Source of the DNA: Pyrenopolyporus hunteri
Taxonomy: Eukaryota > Ascomycota > Sordariomycetes > Xylariales > Hypoxylaceae
Reading direction: 5' to 3'
Length of the DNA: 64,000 bases
Assembly: GCA_902806595.1 (NCBI GenBank)
Contig: CADCXC010000040.1
Location: forward strand, 186,001 to 250,000
Part shown: piece after piece, positions 11,042 through 23,805 of the stretch
Position numbering within the stretch: the first letter of the stretch is position 1
Layout: each line of letters opens with the position of its first letter
The notes under the pieces: model-generated
Told to the model about the DNA's origin: nothing
The model's database searches: none
The model's input: only the letters and a program-made list of their open reading frames with translations
Made by a program: the position numbers and the translations under genes

Positions 11042-13542
11042 ATGTCTTCGTCAAGACCCCCTTCCATCACAACCGGCCCTCGGCCCTATCACGATCATGC
11101 TCCGCTGACCCCGAGTGGTCTTCGCAAGAGTCGTACCCTTTCCTCATCCTCTACGAGCGACTATACGGGGGACGAAAACCCTGCTGGCCCCAGCACGCAA
11201 CCCGATTCTTCGTACGACGAGACCGGCGAAAGTACTTCTCTCCTCCAGCACGAACGCGCCCATGACGGCCCTTGCGACCACGGGACGTTCTCCCCTCGTG
11301 TCTCTACCCCAACGCCCAGAATCGGCAGCATCGATGCAGAGACAAGATCGGAATCGGATGGCTCCGTGCCGTCCAGTGAAACGCAGCTTAAGGGGAATTG
11401 GAAGAGGACCTTTTCAAATAAGGTGAAGAGCAAGAAGATGGCCAATTCGAGCACCTTAGCGCAGCAACATGGTGTTAAGGACTCGTGGGTCATGTACTTG
11501 TCCTATTACGTGCCCTTCCTCATATGGATTAGACAGTACAAGTTATCATGGCTGAAGGGCGACGTTACGGCCGCCATTACTATTGCGTCCATGTACCTCC
11601 CCATGGCCCTCTCGTACGCCGACAATCTAGCACACGTTCCTCCGATCAACGGCTTGTATGCCTTTGCCATCAATCCTTTCGTGTATGCCCTGCTGGGAAG
11701 CTGCCCGCTGATGGTGGTTGGACCCGAGGCAGCTGGTTCTCTGCTGGTTGGATCTATCGTTAAGAATAGCATCGATCTTGGTCGCGGCGATGACGACAAC
11801 GCCGTTTTACAGGCGAGAGTAGCCGGTGTAGCTGTTGGCATAGCCGGCGCCACCGTCTTCCTCATGGGCGTTTTTCGACTGGGTTTTCTCGATAGTGTCT
11901 TGAGCAGGCCCTTCTTACGGGGCTTCATCTCCGCCATCGGCGTCGTCATCTTTATCGACCAGTTAATACCCGTTCTGGGGCTCAACCGGGCTGCGAAAGC
12001 CGTGTCAGGCATTTCGCACGGAAGCACGGTCCAGAAGCTCGAGTTCGTGCTAACTCATCTTGGCGATAGACACAAGCTCACTGCTATCGTTGGTACCGTG
12101 GGATTCGTCGTCATCATGGTTTTGCGGTAAGTGTAGAGACCCTCATCGGAATGTATTCTCGCTCATTTTATACGTAGAGAGATTAAGAGGCGGCTACAGC
12201 CACGGTACCCAACGGTGGCGTATGTCCCGGATAGGCTCATCGTTGTTCTGCTCTCTGCGGTTTTAGCGTGGTCCTTGGACTGGGAGGGGAATGGCGTTCC
12301 GGTACTGGGCAAGGTCGAAGCAGCATCCGGCCACGTCTTCACTTTCCACAATCCTTTCCAGCTATCGCATATGGCCCATATCCGAGATGCCATGGGCACG
12401 TCTTTTCTAATTGGCATGCTTGGTTTCTTCGAGTCTTCGGTGGCTGCTAAAAGTCTGGGCGGCGAGGAAGTCGTCGAAGGGATGCAGCTGAGCCCTAACC
12501 GGGAACTCGTGGCGCTTGGAACGGCCAATCTAGTCGGCGCCTGCTTTATGGCCATTCCGGCCTTCGGTGGCTACGGTCGAAGCAAGGTCAACAAGAATAC
12601 AGGCGGGAAAAGCCCCATGAGCTCCCTAATACTCAGTGTCATTACCGTTATATGTATCCTTTATCTGCTGCCGTGGTTTTATTATCTCCCCGTAGGTGCC
12701 TGTCTACTCTTCCCTCCCTACTATTTCCGAGGAACTTCGGCGGGATTTTTCGTTCCTCCATATGTGAATAGTCGTACCCCCGAGGTTATTAAAAGCTGAC
12801 TGTAAAATAGAAACCGGTTTTATCGGCCCTAATCATGGCAGTTGCTTGGTCTCTGATCGAAGAAGCACCACACGATATATCTTTCTTTCTACGGATCAAG
12901 GGTTGGACTGAGCTTTCTCTCATGGCTGTCATTCTGGCTGTCACAGTCTTTTTCTCCCTCAATCTAGGTATAGCGATCGGCATAGGCCTATCGCTTCTAC
13001 AAGTCATCCGTCATGCGACACGCCCTCGGATACAAATTTTAGGGAGGATCCCCAATAGCGACCGCTTCGCTAACGCCGAAGAACACCCCGAGAATCTCGA
13101 GTTTGTTGAGGGCTGTCTTATTGTGAAGATCCCCGAGCCTTTAACGTTCGCAAATACAGGTGAACTTAAGAATAGGTTGCGACGGCTAGAATTGTATGGC
13201 ACGGGTAACGCACACCCGGCTTTGCCGCGCCTTCGCCCGCAGGATAGCAATAGGAACGTCATTTTCGACATCCACGGCGTGACGTCGATGGACGGTTCTG
13301 GTACCCAGGTACTGGAGGAGATCGTACGCGACTATCGCGATCGAGGTGTCAGGGTGTTCTTCAGCCGACCTGTCAGCCGGCATAATGAAGTTTGGAAGCT
13401 GATGGAGAGGAGCGGTATCGTCGAACTCGTCGGCGGCAGAAACCGCTTCGTCGACGACGTGAAGGATGCTTTGCGGATGACCGAGGTACAAGACTTCGAA
13501 GAAACCGGGGCTTGCGCGGCGGCTAGCGATGAGCTTTCATAG
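11042..13542 (+). CDS. SulP (SLC26) family anion transporter with STAS domain
   Basis: Three exons, 11042-12126, 12178-12691 and 12811-13542, give 776 residues. The introns (51 and 119 bases) have GTAAGT and GTAGGT donors and TAG acceptors; splicing joins FYYLP to KPVLSALIMAVAWSLIEE, a typical SulP segment. The start is the first ATG. About 140 residues of Ser/Thr/Pro-rich cytosolic tail come first. The transport domain begins near SYYVPFLIWIRQY, with TVASMYLPMALSY-like (here TIASMYLPMALSYA) and VGPEAAGSLLVG helices of the substrate site. A C-terminal STAS domain carries VIFDIHGVTSMDGSGTQVL. The family exchanges or cotransports sulfate or other anions. The long N-terminal tail and NLAHVPPINGLYAF resemble the internal-membrane fungal SulP clade more than Sul1/Sul2 plasma-membrane permeases; this is inference. 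No sulfur genes adjoin it. Confidence 0.92.
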
Positions 13543-14651
13543 ACGAAGGGGTAGCGGCGCATCCGCGTGGATTGAGGCTAAAGCTACCATCTCTCCCTAC
13601 TTTAATCGCCTCAACGAGGTCTATACGACTAAAATGCCGCGATGGGAATTCCCGACTTTTCCCATAGGGAACATCAAAAACGGCCCCCGTTTGCGGCGGC
13701 GCTGTCCTCTTAACGCAATTCCCGGCCGCAATACGTCACAAATCGTACTTCACGATGCTCTTCTAGAGAGTGCTCGGACATTTTCATTACCAACAAACCT
13801 CCAGTCGCAGGTCACTTTAAATTCGACGGTCGTCTCACGATAAACATTGCATAGCGCCCGAGGGAATTTTAAAAACGGCGTTTCATGTTCGGATTCATAG
13901 AAAAGCATAGTCAGCCTTTTGCTTCATGTTTTTTTTCCATGTATACGTTTTACATTGGTTACGGCCTAGGAGTACCTTCGTAATGTACTTACAAGTTCGA
14001 TGTTATGAAGCTATCATTCGTTGCGTCCCTGGACCGATGAACTATATACGGTTTGTGTTTGATAGATAAACCCAAGCCGCCCGGCTTGATTATTGAGAGG
14101 TAACGACGGACAGGAGATTTTAGTTACTACCTACCTACCTACCTACCTACCTACCTACCTACCTACGGTAGGTATATATATATTAATCTCCGCCGTTCTT
14201 ATAAGCATCACTCGATATCTTGCTACAGGGTCGGTGATAATTTAACTTCACGCCCTCCATTCTAATAATCCTAGGCTAAAATCCCCCCCGGCGTCGATAT
14301 GACCAGCTCCGCCTTCCGATCTTCGTGGATGGGACAAGAAAATGAAGTTTGCCTAGGTATTTTACATGATCCCTGCTGGTTGAGATTCGCTCAACCGCCC
14401 GGCACCCGATTCTATCACGTTCTTCCGAGATAAGATACTATTTTCCCTGTTACCATTATGGTCGTTGGATCGCAAATTATTGCTCTATGAATTAAATTAT
14501 CATCCGAGGTGGGATTTTCGTAACAATTCAACGGCAAGGCCGTACTTCCTACCGCGGAAAAGGTATTCCTGGGGGAGTGGAAAAAGAAGGACCACTGTTA
14601 GCAAACTGATTCACTACAACGGAAAGGATAGTCTCTTCTCGCTACTACTAC
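13543..14651. other. Intergenic gap between convergent genes
   Basis: Apart from the CTAC array at 14127-14166, which runs into an AT-dinucleotide stretch, I see no gene. An open frame overlapping the transporter's end (to 13843) is a reading-frame shadow at its start and then noise. Confidence 0.5.
14127..14166. repeat. (CTAC)n microsatellite
   Basis: Ten tandem CTAC units, followed by GGTAGGTA and (TA)n, so the locus folds back on itself. It is the same tetranucleotide (TAGG/CCTA) as the dispersed palindromes. Confidence 0.9.
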
Positions 14652-15539
14652 TTACTCGTGGCCGTCCTCATCCTCGCACTCCCACTGCTGCTCCAAGAAG
14701 AGCTCGTTCCGGCTCCTATCGAACCTAAACGAGGTCCTCGGATACGCTTCAGGTGGGATTAAGTCGTCGCGGTAGCTGATCGGACACGGCCATCGCTTAT
14801 CGGGATCGATGAGACCCGGGCTATCGGGGGAAACGACGCTTGAGTCGTTTATGGCCTGGCAGTTGATCACGAAGCCGTTCGCGCGGTTCTCCAGGTCAAA
14901 CTCGACGCTCGCTACTGTGGCCCCAAAGACCCAAGGATTTCCGGCCCGCACTTGAGCGCTAAACTGGAACTCTCGGACCTCCCATTCAGGGCTCTGCGAC
15001 GCCGCCGCGCAGTATGATCTCGGGAGAAGGTGCGCGACTCGCGTGTATGCTGCGATTGTCATATTGTCTCCCTCCGTCCCTGTGAAATGCCCCTCCGGCG
15101 TATCGACGAGCCCGAGAGGCAACCGCCCGTCGCCCGTCGCGACTGCTCGTGCGATCTTATTGCGCGGGTCTATCTCAGGCTCGCCGCGGTCGCATGCGAA
15201 AGCGTGATTAATGTTGATATAGTCGTTAGGCGAGAAGTCGAAGTGGACGGCGAACCTATCCTCGCCTTTGTCAGCACGATTGTTCTCACACGCCGTCCAT
15301 CCGCTATTATCGTCACCCTGGCGTTGGCCTCGACACGACGCCACGAAGCCGCTAAAGTCGGCTTGCAGTTCGAAGTCGAAGGCCTCGGTAGTTTCGTTAC
15401 GCGTTACGCCGTGCCAGTTCCGGATCACGAATTGCTTCGACCCATGCTGGACACAAGGCGGATAGGTTCGGTCTGTCCCCTGCTCCGCTGTGCACTGCGA
15501 GAATAATAATGCGGTAAGTCCTACTGCTACCTTCCTCAT
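14652..15539 (-). CDS. Predicted secreted protein, unknown function
   Basis: Single exon, 295 residues, from an ATG at 15539. The first 18 or so residues (MRKVAVGLTALLFSQCTA) form a plausible signal peptide with a cleavage site near TA-EQ. The mature part has eight cysteines spread over the chain, compatible with disulfides, and several potential N-glycosylation sites (NETT, NMT, NDSS). It is rich in aromatic and acidic residues and has no transmembrane segment or enzyme motif I recognise. The pattern suits an extracellular fungal protein, possibly an effector-like or cell-surface protein. Base composition and codon use look like those of neighbouring genes. It converges on the SulP gene at a distance of 1.1 kb. 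Confidence 0.75.
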   Translation of the reverse strand: MRKVAVGLTALLFSQCTAEQGTDRTYPPCVQHGSKQFVIRNWHGVTRNETTEAFDFELQADFSGFVASCRGQRQGDDNSGWTACENNRADKGEDRFAVHFDFSPNDYININHAFACDRGEPEIDPRNKIARAVATGDGRLPLGLVDTPEGHFTGTEGDNMTIAAYTRVAHLLPRSYCAAASQSPEWEVREFQFSAQVRAGNPWVFGATVASVEFDLENRANGFVINCQAINDSSVVSPDSPGLIDPDKRWPCPISYRDDLIPPEAYPRTSFRFDRSRNELFLEQQWECEDEDGHE

Positions 15540-18500
15540 ATTGCTTAGGTTTTACTAGGTAAACTTTTCCCTCAACCCGGGATGTTCGTAATTATGATTT
15601 TCTAGATGTCTAAATCATAAATCATACGTCGTATGCCTTTCACGCGTGCTCGACGCGGATCACGGCCGTCTACGGCCCCAAGTAGTAGAGCCCATAGACC
15701 CAAATTTAGCCTTAACTTCGCCTTGCATCACGCCATCCCATGTATCCGTGGCTTGTATACGCCGGTTAATAATGCTTCTTTGAACTCGGATTCCGGGTAG
15801 GACTTTCAGAATTGAATGCCTCAATAATTATGATCGTCTCATAGAAACTTTATCCGATTAGTCGTTTCGATACATGTATATGCCTATCTCGAAAGAAGGA
15901 CCAAGGTTCAGGGTATTGGTTAATAGGCAGTTTACGTGCCTAGGTAAATTTTGAAAGGTGGGAGCTTAGGAGCCTGAGTATTGCCTGAGTATTGCCTGTC
16001 TTGAGTTATCGACCTGTATGTTTCTTATTAATATCATTATTATATTAAATCCAACGGCCAAAGCCACTGTTGATAGGCGCCTAGGTAGTCCGTTTGTCCC
16101 CCTTTATAAGGACGGCTGGCCATTTGCCAATAAAAGGACGTAGATCGCCCCTTTTCCGGGGCTCAGCTCGATTCTGCTGATATGCTGAGCCAGGGAATTC
16201 CATGTATTACCTAATAGGTTGCAGAGAGTATTAGGTAATCTATACCCCCCTATTCGCTTTATTTGATCTATAAACAGAAGTTTGTTGAATGAGGTTCCAG
16301 GGCGCAATGCCTTATCATTAGGCAGCCTTAATAGAGCAATATTTTTCACGCCTTTAAAACTTCCATATTATGAGAGGAGCTGAGCCGTGAGAAATATTAG
16401 GGAGGGAGGGAGAGGGGATGGAATGAGAGAGTCGCAACGTTAGGCTCACCATCGTGGCTGAGCCAAATCGCCTTTTGCTGCGAACTCCGGTGCGAACTGC
16501 GCTAATTACTTGCGTTCTCTTCCCCTCTTCTGTGGTAAGTTCGTGAAACGGATTCGTGATCGAAAATGCAAGATACACCGGTGAAAGTTAACGTGGACAG
16601 ATGTTGCTGCATGTCCCCCCCCCCCCTTCCGGGTCTTTGCTTGCAGTGCTGGCTGACGGAATGAGAGGGCTTGAAACTCATACTACCCATGATTACCTGC
16701 CCAGGCACCCGCCAAACAGATATTTTAGGTTATTGAATGGGATTGGCCTTTAATCTAAGTCTGCCTTATGTGAAAGACGCAACGAACGCGTCCAGATCGT
16801 ATGGGCAGTTATGAAAATCCACATCTACAGCCACCCCAAACCTGTGCTTAATTTTATATCCAAATGCTGCCCTATTTGGTATATAGAGGCGATGAATGGA
16901 AGAGACTGATGTCCGTTTGTGTCGAGGCATGGAAACTACACCGAGTCGATGCTCGTTTGAGGGGTTATCATTAGAGAGGATACTCCTCTAGAGACGTGGT
17001 TCGTTTCATAGTAAGAATTGCCTGTCTAGATAGCCATTTCCGCCTAATTATTCATGCTAACGACTATTGAATTCACCGTCGGATGGGTATTGGCGCGTAT
17101 CAATATGTTGGATTACACCATTTATCAATGACTAGATGAATAACTTGGAACGAGGAAAACCGACTGGCAGTAGACCCTGGTTTTACGAAAACTCTCTGAA
17201 CGCCGACAAGTACACCAAGTGAAATTTCGAGACGAGAGGCATTTGTTCTTAAAATCATCGCATTCTCTTTATTCTGGATGGTAATATATTCTCGTGGCAT
17301 CCATTCCTTCAAAGTTCGATTCTAAAAGTTGGGAGTAGAGAACTATCTGATTATGGGATAGTAATATACCATAGTTCCGTTCATTGCCTCGAAGAATAAA
17401 TAGAGGGTTGTTTTCAAGATTACGTTGAAGTATCCGATTGCGACGCTAGCCCGCGTATATATGAGGAGAATCTGCATTATATTGCGCCAATCTACCGCCT
17501 TTTAATGCCACTCAGCCCTGGCGTACTGATTCGGACGTTGAAGGGGGCTGTGTGTTTTGGTGCAGAACCAAGGTACGTCTAGAATAAGTCTTTCAATTTT
17601 GTGTTGGCCTTTTCCTTTCCAGGATGAGAAGATGCGTTGCCGATTTGGAATCATGCTGTTCATGGTACCCGCCGTCGTTATGCCCGACTAGACGATGACC
17701 CATGCGGTACTTCCGCTGGATCAAGCGCTTGAATATCCTATCTATAAGCTAGTCTGATATAATCAGCCTAGCCTCGACTATACATGCGACCCCATATTGT
17801 TATACCATGTCCTCAATAATGTAAGTGCCCGAATTGCTCGAATGGTTATGCCTAGATACCTAGGTATCTAATCGACATCGTGCCCAATTTTCTATATTTT
17901 CCGTGGCGAGTTTCTCAAGTAGACTTAACTCGTTATCACATCCCAATCCACTCTTTCTTGATAGAACCTCATACGGTGATTCTTATGCTGCTTCTCGGCG
18001 TCGTCAGAATAGATCCTTGGGAAGAAGAATATACGCTGCCTTATGGCGGTCTTTTCCTTTCTTGGCTAGGTGGATAATCTGCCGCAGCATCTCATATCGA
18101 ATAGTGGTTTGCTATACATTTTTGTTCTGTCTTCAGTAGATCCACGCCTCAACCTGGTACTTTAGTGCTTGTACCGATTCTTTCGATTTTGACTTAGTTT
18201 TGTTTTGTTATAGTTACCTCTCTATGTCTATTGTGGCAAGCGCCAACAACGCATCCGGTGGATGCTGAATATGCTTGTTAGTATTAAGGCTTGAGTATTT
18301 GTGTCAGCCACAACTGTTGTATTTCTCACATTTAGCTCGGCGGTCGGGTGAGTTGTAATACTAAGGAGGGCTCTCACCGCCCGATGTCACGTATTTCTAA
18401 TATACCAAGCACCCCTGTCTCACAATGATATGTTAAACTGTAAACTTGATTTCTTAGTGCTCTTCGTGGATTAATGTATGGCAATTCAACATTATAAGGT

Positions 18501-20210
18501 ACCTACGGTACGATTGGGCGTGGAGGAAATATGAACAGACTGATCCATCGTGGAATAGATAGCGAGATCTTGACCTTTTTAAGGAGACTCTTGAAGGTAT
18601 AATGTCTGGTGAAACGCAGAGCCAAGTACCGAGGATGTGGTTGCTGTATGGTTAGGGAGCAACTATGACTTGGTATTAAAGGACTTTGGAGCCGGGTGCT
18701 CTTGGACTATTACGTGGGTCGGCTTCGCCCATCAGCTGGCGCGTCAGATCATCGGTTGAATAGCCACCTAAGTCAAGCAAGGGATTGGTGCCGGTGTTTG
18801 TAAGGAAATAGTAAGATTGGTGGAACGGCGTATTTCTCTCATAGTCAAACGCCTTCGGATTATTCAATATAGTTGTCTTCAGATACTACGAGTATAAATT
18901 GTCCCCAATTTGGGCGTGTGATAGGTAGAAGCGAATATCGCTCATGAATCCCGATGCCGTCCTGTTCAACCCGTTGCGGATCCATATTTTTTCATATTTT
19001 TTTTTATTTCCTTTTTTCCCCAATTTCCATCTAGACACCCTGAATCATACAGCCATCGGTGGATTCCACTATTGATGTTATTAAGCAACTTATTTAATCC
19101 AAATACATATTACATGCACATATCCAGGCAGGTATAAGGGGGGGGTTCCGCCAGGTCTGCGTATCGCCGAGGCTCTGATTGGTTGAATCAGTATCTACAC
19201 AGCCTCAATTCACCCACCCTCTTGGCGCGAGGGAGGAACATCAGAAATTTTCTTTGCTTTCGCGGTCAATTCCTCCAAATCGGTTTATTGGTATTCACGG
19301 ACTATACCGATCATACCGGGATGCGGTTTGCCCAGGTATACAAGAGTCACATCCTGGATTTCATGGTTTAGTTTCTTACCACTGACTCTCTGTGCCCCCG
19401 AGCACGGCCGCCAGAATACTCCAGCAAAGTTCGAAAAGAGGACGCCGGCTTTTTATCCTCAACTTAGAGCGGCCTCCAAGGCCAATTCGCCTCCCGCGCC
19501 GTGAGACGCCTAACGAGCACAGCCTGCTTCGCAAACTCTAAGACACGTTCAACAACTGCGCCCTACCGGCGTGACGTGACAAATTCCCAACGATTTCCAA
19601 GAAGTTGGCACTCTCTTTCTTTTTGTGCCACCTTTTTTTTTTAAAAAAAAAAAAAAATTATACATATACATATATATATTTATTTTATTTCATTTTATTT
19701 TTGTCAACGTCAAGGACAGTCCACCAAGCAGCCGTACCGTCACGAAGGATAAGCCGCAGTCCGCATTACGACACTCCTGGTATTTGGTTAGGCATTTATT
19801 GGCACCAATATTGCCCCAAGACCGAATTCGCCTTCTAGGGTCGCTCTCGGCTGCTGCACAGCCTCCGAGTAAAGGCCATCACCAATCTAGGCTCCGTAGT
19901 CAGTTGGCCTGGATAATCCACTACCACTCCTTTTGGCCTCGGCAAGTGGAAATTCCAATGAGGAGCCTCGACGTCAGCATGTGCTGCTTCTGAGGACCTC
20001 TCACCTACGCGGCCGTGTCTACTTTTTATTATATGATACCCTTCACCGAAAGGCTCGGTCTCAAAGGTCCTGATACGATTATATCTCATTGTATCTCGGA
20101 AATAATATTCATTACCATACCATACCATACCATACCGCCGGTTATTCCTTTGCCAGAGTTAACCCCTCGACACAAAGAATACCTACTATCGGAGTCGTAA
20201 GTTTACTATC
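15540..20210. other. Long gap with no clear gene
   Basis: About 4.7 kb, moderately AT-rich. I found no intact gene. It contains one possible decayed coding fragment (18676-18981), a C homopolymer near 16616-16626, a T-run/A-run junction at 19631-19657, and CCATA repeats at 20114-20134 just upstream of the Ca2+-ATPase gene. A minus-strand open frame at 16104-16349 has some protein-like composition but no family resemblance. Confidence 0.45.
18676..18981 (-). pseudogene. Possible decayed coding fragment, unknown family
   Basis: The minus strand reads about 100 codons in one frame, interrupted by a single TAG and ending with TAA. The composition is protein-like (for example DIRFYLSHAQIGDN, FHQSYYFLTNTGTNPLLDL, STDDLTRQLMGEAD). 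There is no ATG at a sensible place and an A/T-rich tract cuts off its 5' side. I do not recognise the family. It may be the remnant of a lost gene or chance. Confidence 0.25.
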
Positions 20211-23200
20211 ATGGCGAACAACACCCTTGCGCCGCCGACGTTGGCGATCGACACGCGAACACGCCCGAGGAGCGATACGAATGAGACCAGAGTCGTAACG
20301 CCCGCTATATCCTTTATCTCAGACGTATCAACCATTACAAATTCATTTCTAACACCAACTCCCTCCGACCCCTTCAGGACGCCGGTTCCGTCAGACTGCG
20401 GGTCGAGCATTTTGTCCGCAGATCCGGAAGCGGTTCTCCGTCCGGATCCCGGCACGGAAGCCGACTTTCAGGTTAAAAATAACCCATTCGCTTTTAGTCC
20501 CGGTCAGCTAAACAAGCTCCAAAACCCGAAATCCCTGGCCGTATTTCGGGCGCTAGGAGGCCTTTCCGGGATAGCACGTGGATTACAGTCTGATATCAAT
20601 GCCGGCCTAAGCTTTGACGAAACAACGGTACAAAGATCTATCACATTTGAGCACGCCGTTAGGGGGACGTCTGATAAATTTATTGAATTACCAGGGCAAA
20701 TACCAAAGCCCGAAGCCGAATCCTTCTCAGACCGGACGAGAGTCTTCGGGAAGAACGTCTTGCCAGCGAAAAAGGCCACCCCAATATGGAAGCTTATGTG
20801 GAACGCGTACAACGATAAAGTCATTATCCTCTTAACAGTAGCCGCGGTGATATCTCTAGCGCTAGGACTCTACGAAACATTTGGAACGGTACCCGAGCCG
20901 GGAGCCCCTCCATCTGTGGATTGGGTGGAAGGCGTTGCCATTATCATTGCAATCCTTATCGTCACGCTTGTAGGATCCCTCAACGATTGGCAAAAGGAAC
21001 GAGCTTTTGTAAGGCTCAACGCTAAGAAAGAGGATCGGGAGATTAAGGTCGTCCGGTCGGGAAAGTCATATATGATTAATGTTCACGATATCTGCGTTGG
21101 CGATATCCTGCATATCGAACCGGGTGATCTCGTCCCGGTCGACGGGGTTTTTATCAGCGGTCACGATTTGAAGTGCGATGAATCCTCGGCGACTGGAGAA
21201 TCCGATGCCATCAAGAAGACACCAGGCGAGCAAGTTATGGCGTTACTAGAATCGGGCTCGAGCCAAAAAGGTCTCGATCCCTTTATAATTTCAGGGTCGA
21301 AGGTGCTCGAAGGCGTTGGCACGTTCCTCTGCACTTCCGTCGGGGTGCATTCAAGCTTTGGAAAAATCATGATGTCCGTCCGAACCGATATCGAGGCGAC
21401 TCCCCTTCAGAAGAAACTTGAGAGGCTTGCAGTTGCCATCGCGAAGCTAGGGGGTACCGCAGCTGGCCTCCTTTTCTTTGTCCTACTTTTCCGGTTCCTC
21501 GGCGGCTTATCCACAGACACCCGCAACAGCTCGGAAAAGGCCTCCGCATTCTTGGACATCTTGATCGTGGCCGTAACAATCGTTGTCGTGGCGGTACCGG
21601 AGGGGTTGCCTCTGGCGGTGACCTTGGCGTTGGCCTTCGCCACAACACGGTTGCTGAAGGAAAACAATCTCGTTCGTGTTTTGCGCGCCTGCGAGACTAT
21701 GGGAAACGCCACCGCGATCTGTTCTGACAAGACCGGAACCTTGACCACCAACATAATGACAGTTGTCGCGGGGACGTTTGGCCAATCTAGCTTCGCCAAA
21801 TCTGAAAGCGAGAAACCCGGTACCCCGACCATTTCCCGGTGGGCTGCCGAACTTCCCCAGGCGGCCAAGGACGTTATTATACAATCTGTTGCCGTCAACT
21901 CCACGGCGTTTGAGGGCGAAGAAGCCGGCCGGTTCACGTTCATCGGCTCCAAGACCGAGACCGCACTCCTCCAACTAGCAAGGGACCACTTAGGGATGCA
22001 GTCGTTAGCAGAGGCTCGGACTAACGAGCAGATAATACAGATGATGCCCTTCGAATCAGCTAAGAAATGCATGGGCGCGGTCATCAAATTGCGGGACGGG
22101 TCCGGATACAGGCTCCTGGTTAAGGGGGCATCTGAAATTCTCCTCAAGTATTGTAGTGAAAAGGCGGATATTCAATCCCTTGCTACCACAACGCTTTCGG
22201 ATAACGATAGAGATGGACTCGTATCGGTCATTGACACCTACGCAAAGCGGTCGTTAAGAACCATCGGGATTGTGTACAAGGACTTCGGCCACTGGCCCCC
22301 TGCCGAGGCGGAGATCGAAGATGGCCACGTACAGTTCAACTCCGTGCTGAAGGATCTTGTCTGGCTCGGTTTGGTCGGTATCCAGGATCCTGTACGACCG
22401 GGCGTCCCCGAAGCTGTTCGCAAAGCTCAACATGCCGGCGTTGTTGTCCGTATGGTCACCGGGGACAACGCTGTAACCGCCCGTGCTATCGCCACCGAAT
22501 GTGGTATCTTTACAGATGGTCTTATAATGGAAGGCCCCGATTTTAGGAGGCTTAGTGAGGGGGAAATGGACGCCGCGATACCAAGATTGCAGGTGCTTGC
22601 GCGCTCGTCGCCAGAGGATAAAAGAATCTTAGTTGCGAGGCTTAAGGCTCTTGGGGAAACGGTAGCTGTTACTGGAGACGGCACCAACGACGCCCCAGCC
22701 CTTAAAACTGCCGACGTCGGTTTCTCGATGGGTGTCTGTGGGACAGAGGTTGCCAAGGAGGCTTCTGAAATCGTATTGATGGACGATAACTTCGCTTCTA
22801 TCCTTACCGCTCTCAAGTGGGGACGAGCAGTCAATGACTCCGTCCAGAAATTCCTTCAGGTGAGTCCGGGGCATAAGTCCCAACGTAAATCCTCCGGTAA
22901 GTGCTGACTTTTACGCCTAGTTCCAAATTACCGTCAACATAACCGCTGTTCTACTCGCCTTCATTTCTGCCGTCGCCGATCCTGATATGCATTCCGTGCT
23001 TACGGCTGTGCAACTCCTTTGGGTGAACCTCATCATGGATACCTTCGCGGCGCTCGCCCTCGCGACCGATCCTCCTACCGAACGAGTCCTCGACCGACAA
23101 CCCCAACCGAAAAGCGCCCCCCTCATTACGACAAATATGTGGAAAATGATCATTGGACAAGCCGTTTATCAGCTTGCCGTCACGTTGGTCCTACACTTCG

Positions 23201-23805
23201 CGGGCTCTACGATTTTGGGCTATGATCCAAACAACCAGCTCCAAAAGACGGAGCTCAACACGATAGTGTTTAACACGTTTGTGTGGATGCAGATCTTTAA
23301 CGAGTTCAACAATCGGCGGCTAGACAACAAATTCAACATATTCGAAGGAGTACACCGCAACAAGCTTTTTATCTTGATTAATATCATCATGATCGGCGCA
23401 CAGATCGCGATCGTCTTCGTCGGAGGCGCCGCATTCGAGATCACGGCACTCAACGGCATACAATGGGCCGTCTGCATAGTCGCAGCCGCTATTTCACTTC
23501 CCTGGGCCGTCGTCGTACGACTCTTCCCCGACGCCTGGTTCGCTAAGATGGCGTCGGTGGTCGGCGCTCCAGTCGTCGCTGTATACACATTTCTAGCTAG
23601 GACTTGCGCTAGGATTGGTACTCTCTTCAAGCGGGTCTTTGGGAGAACAAGGAAAATGTCGTCGTCGGAAAAGTCCGAACCAACGGATGTTCTACAAGAA
23701 AGAGACACAGCACCCGAGATCATAGTATCTGAGGGTAATAACGGAAATCACACCAGCAGCCCGGAAATACAAATCATAGAGGATCTAGAACAGGGGCACC
23801 GGTAG
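20211..23805 (+). CDS. PMC1: P-type Ca2+-ATPase (Pmc1/PMCA type)
   Basis: Two exons, 20211-22859 and 22921-23805, give 1177 residues, the usual length for fungal Pmc1-type pumps. The 61-base intron (GTGAGT...CGCCTAG) joins SVQKFLQ to FQITVNITAV inside transmembrane helix M5-M6. P-type hallmarks are all present: TGES at 328, VAVPEGLPLAVTLA in M4, the phosphorylated aspartate D506 in CSDKTGTLTTN, MVTGDN, and TGDGTNDAP at 821. The N-terminal cytosolic tail is about 195 residues and disordered; the C-terminal tail is acidic and short, without a clear calmodulin site. The protein pumps Ca2+ out of the cytosol into the vacuole (or across the plasma membrane) and works with calcineurin signalling in related fungi. 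Filamentous fungi usually have two or three paralogs, so the exact ortholog is not certain. Confidence 0.95.

Noticed and set aside
16104..16349. Minus-strand 81-codon frame with some protein-like composition
   Set aside because: No recognisable motif, no splice partner and no start context; kept only as part of the gap.
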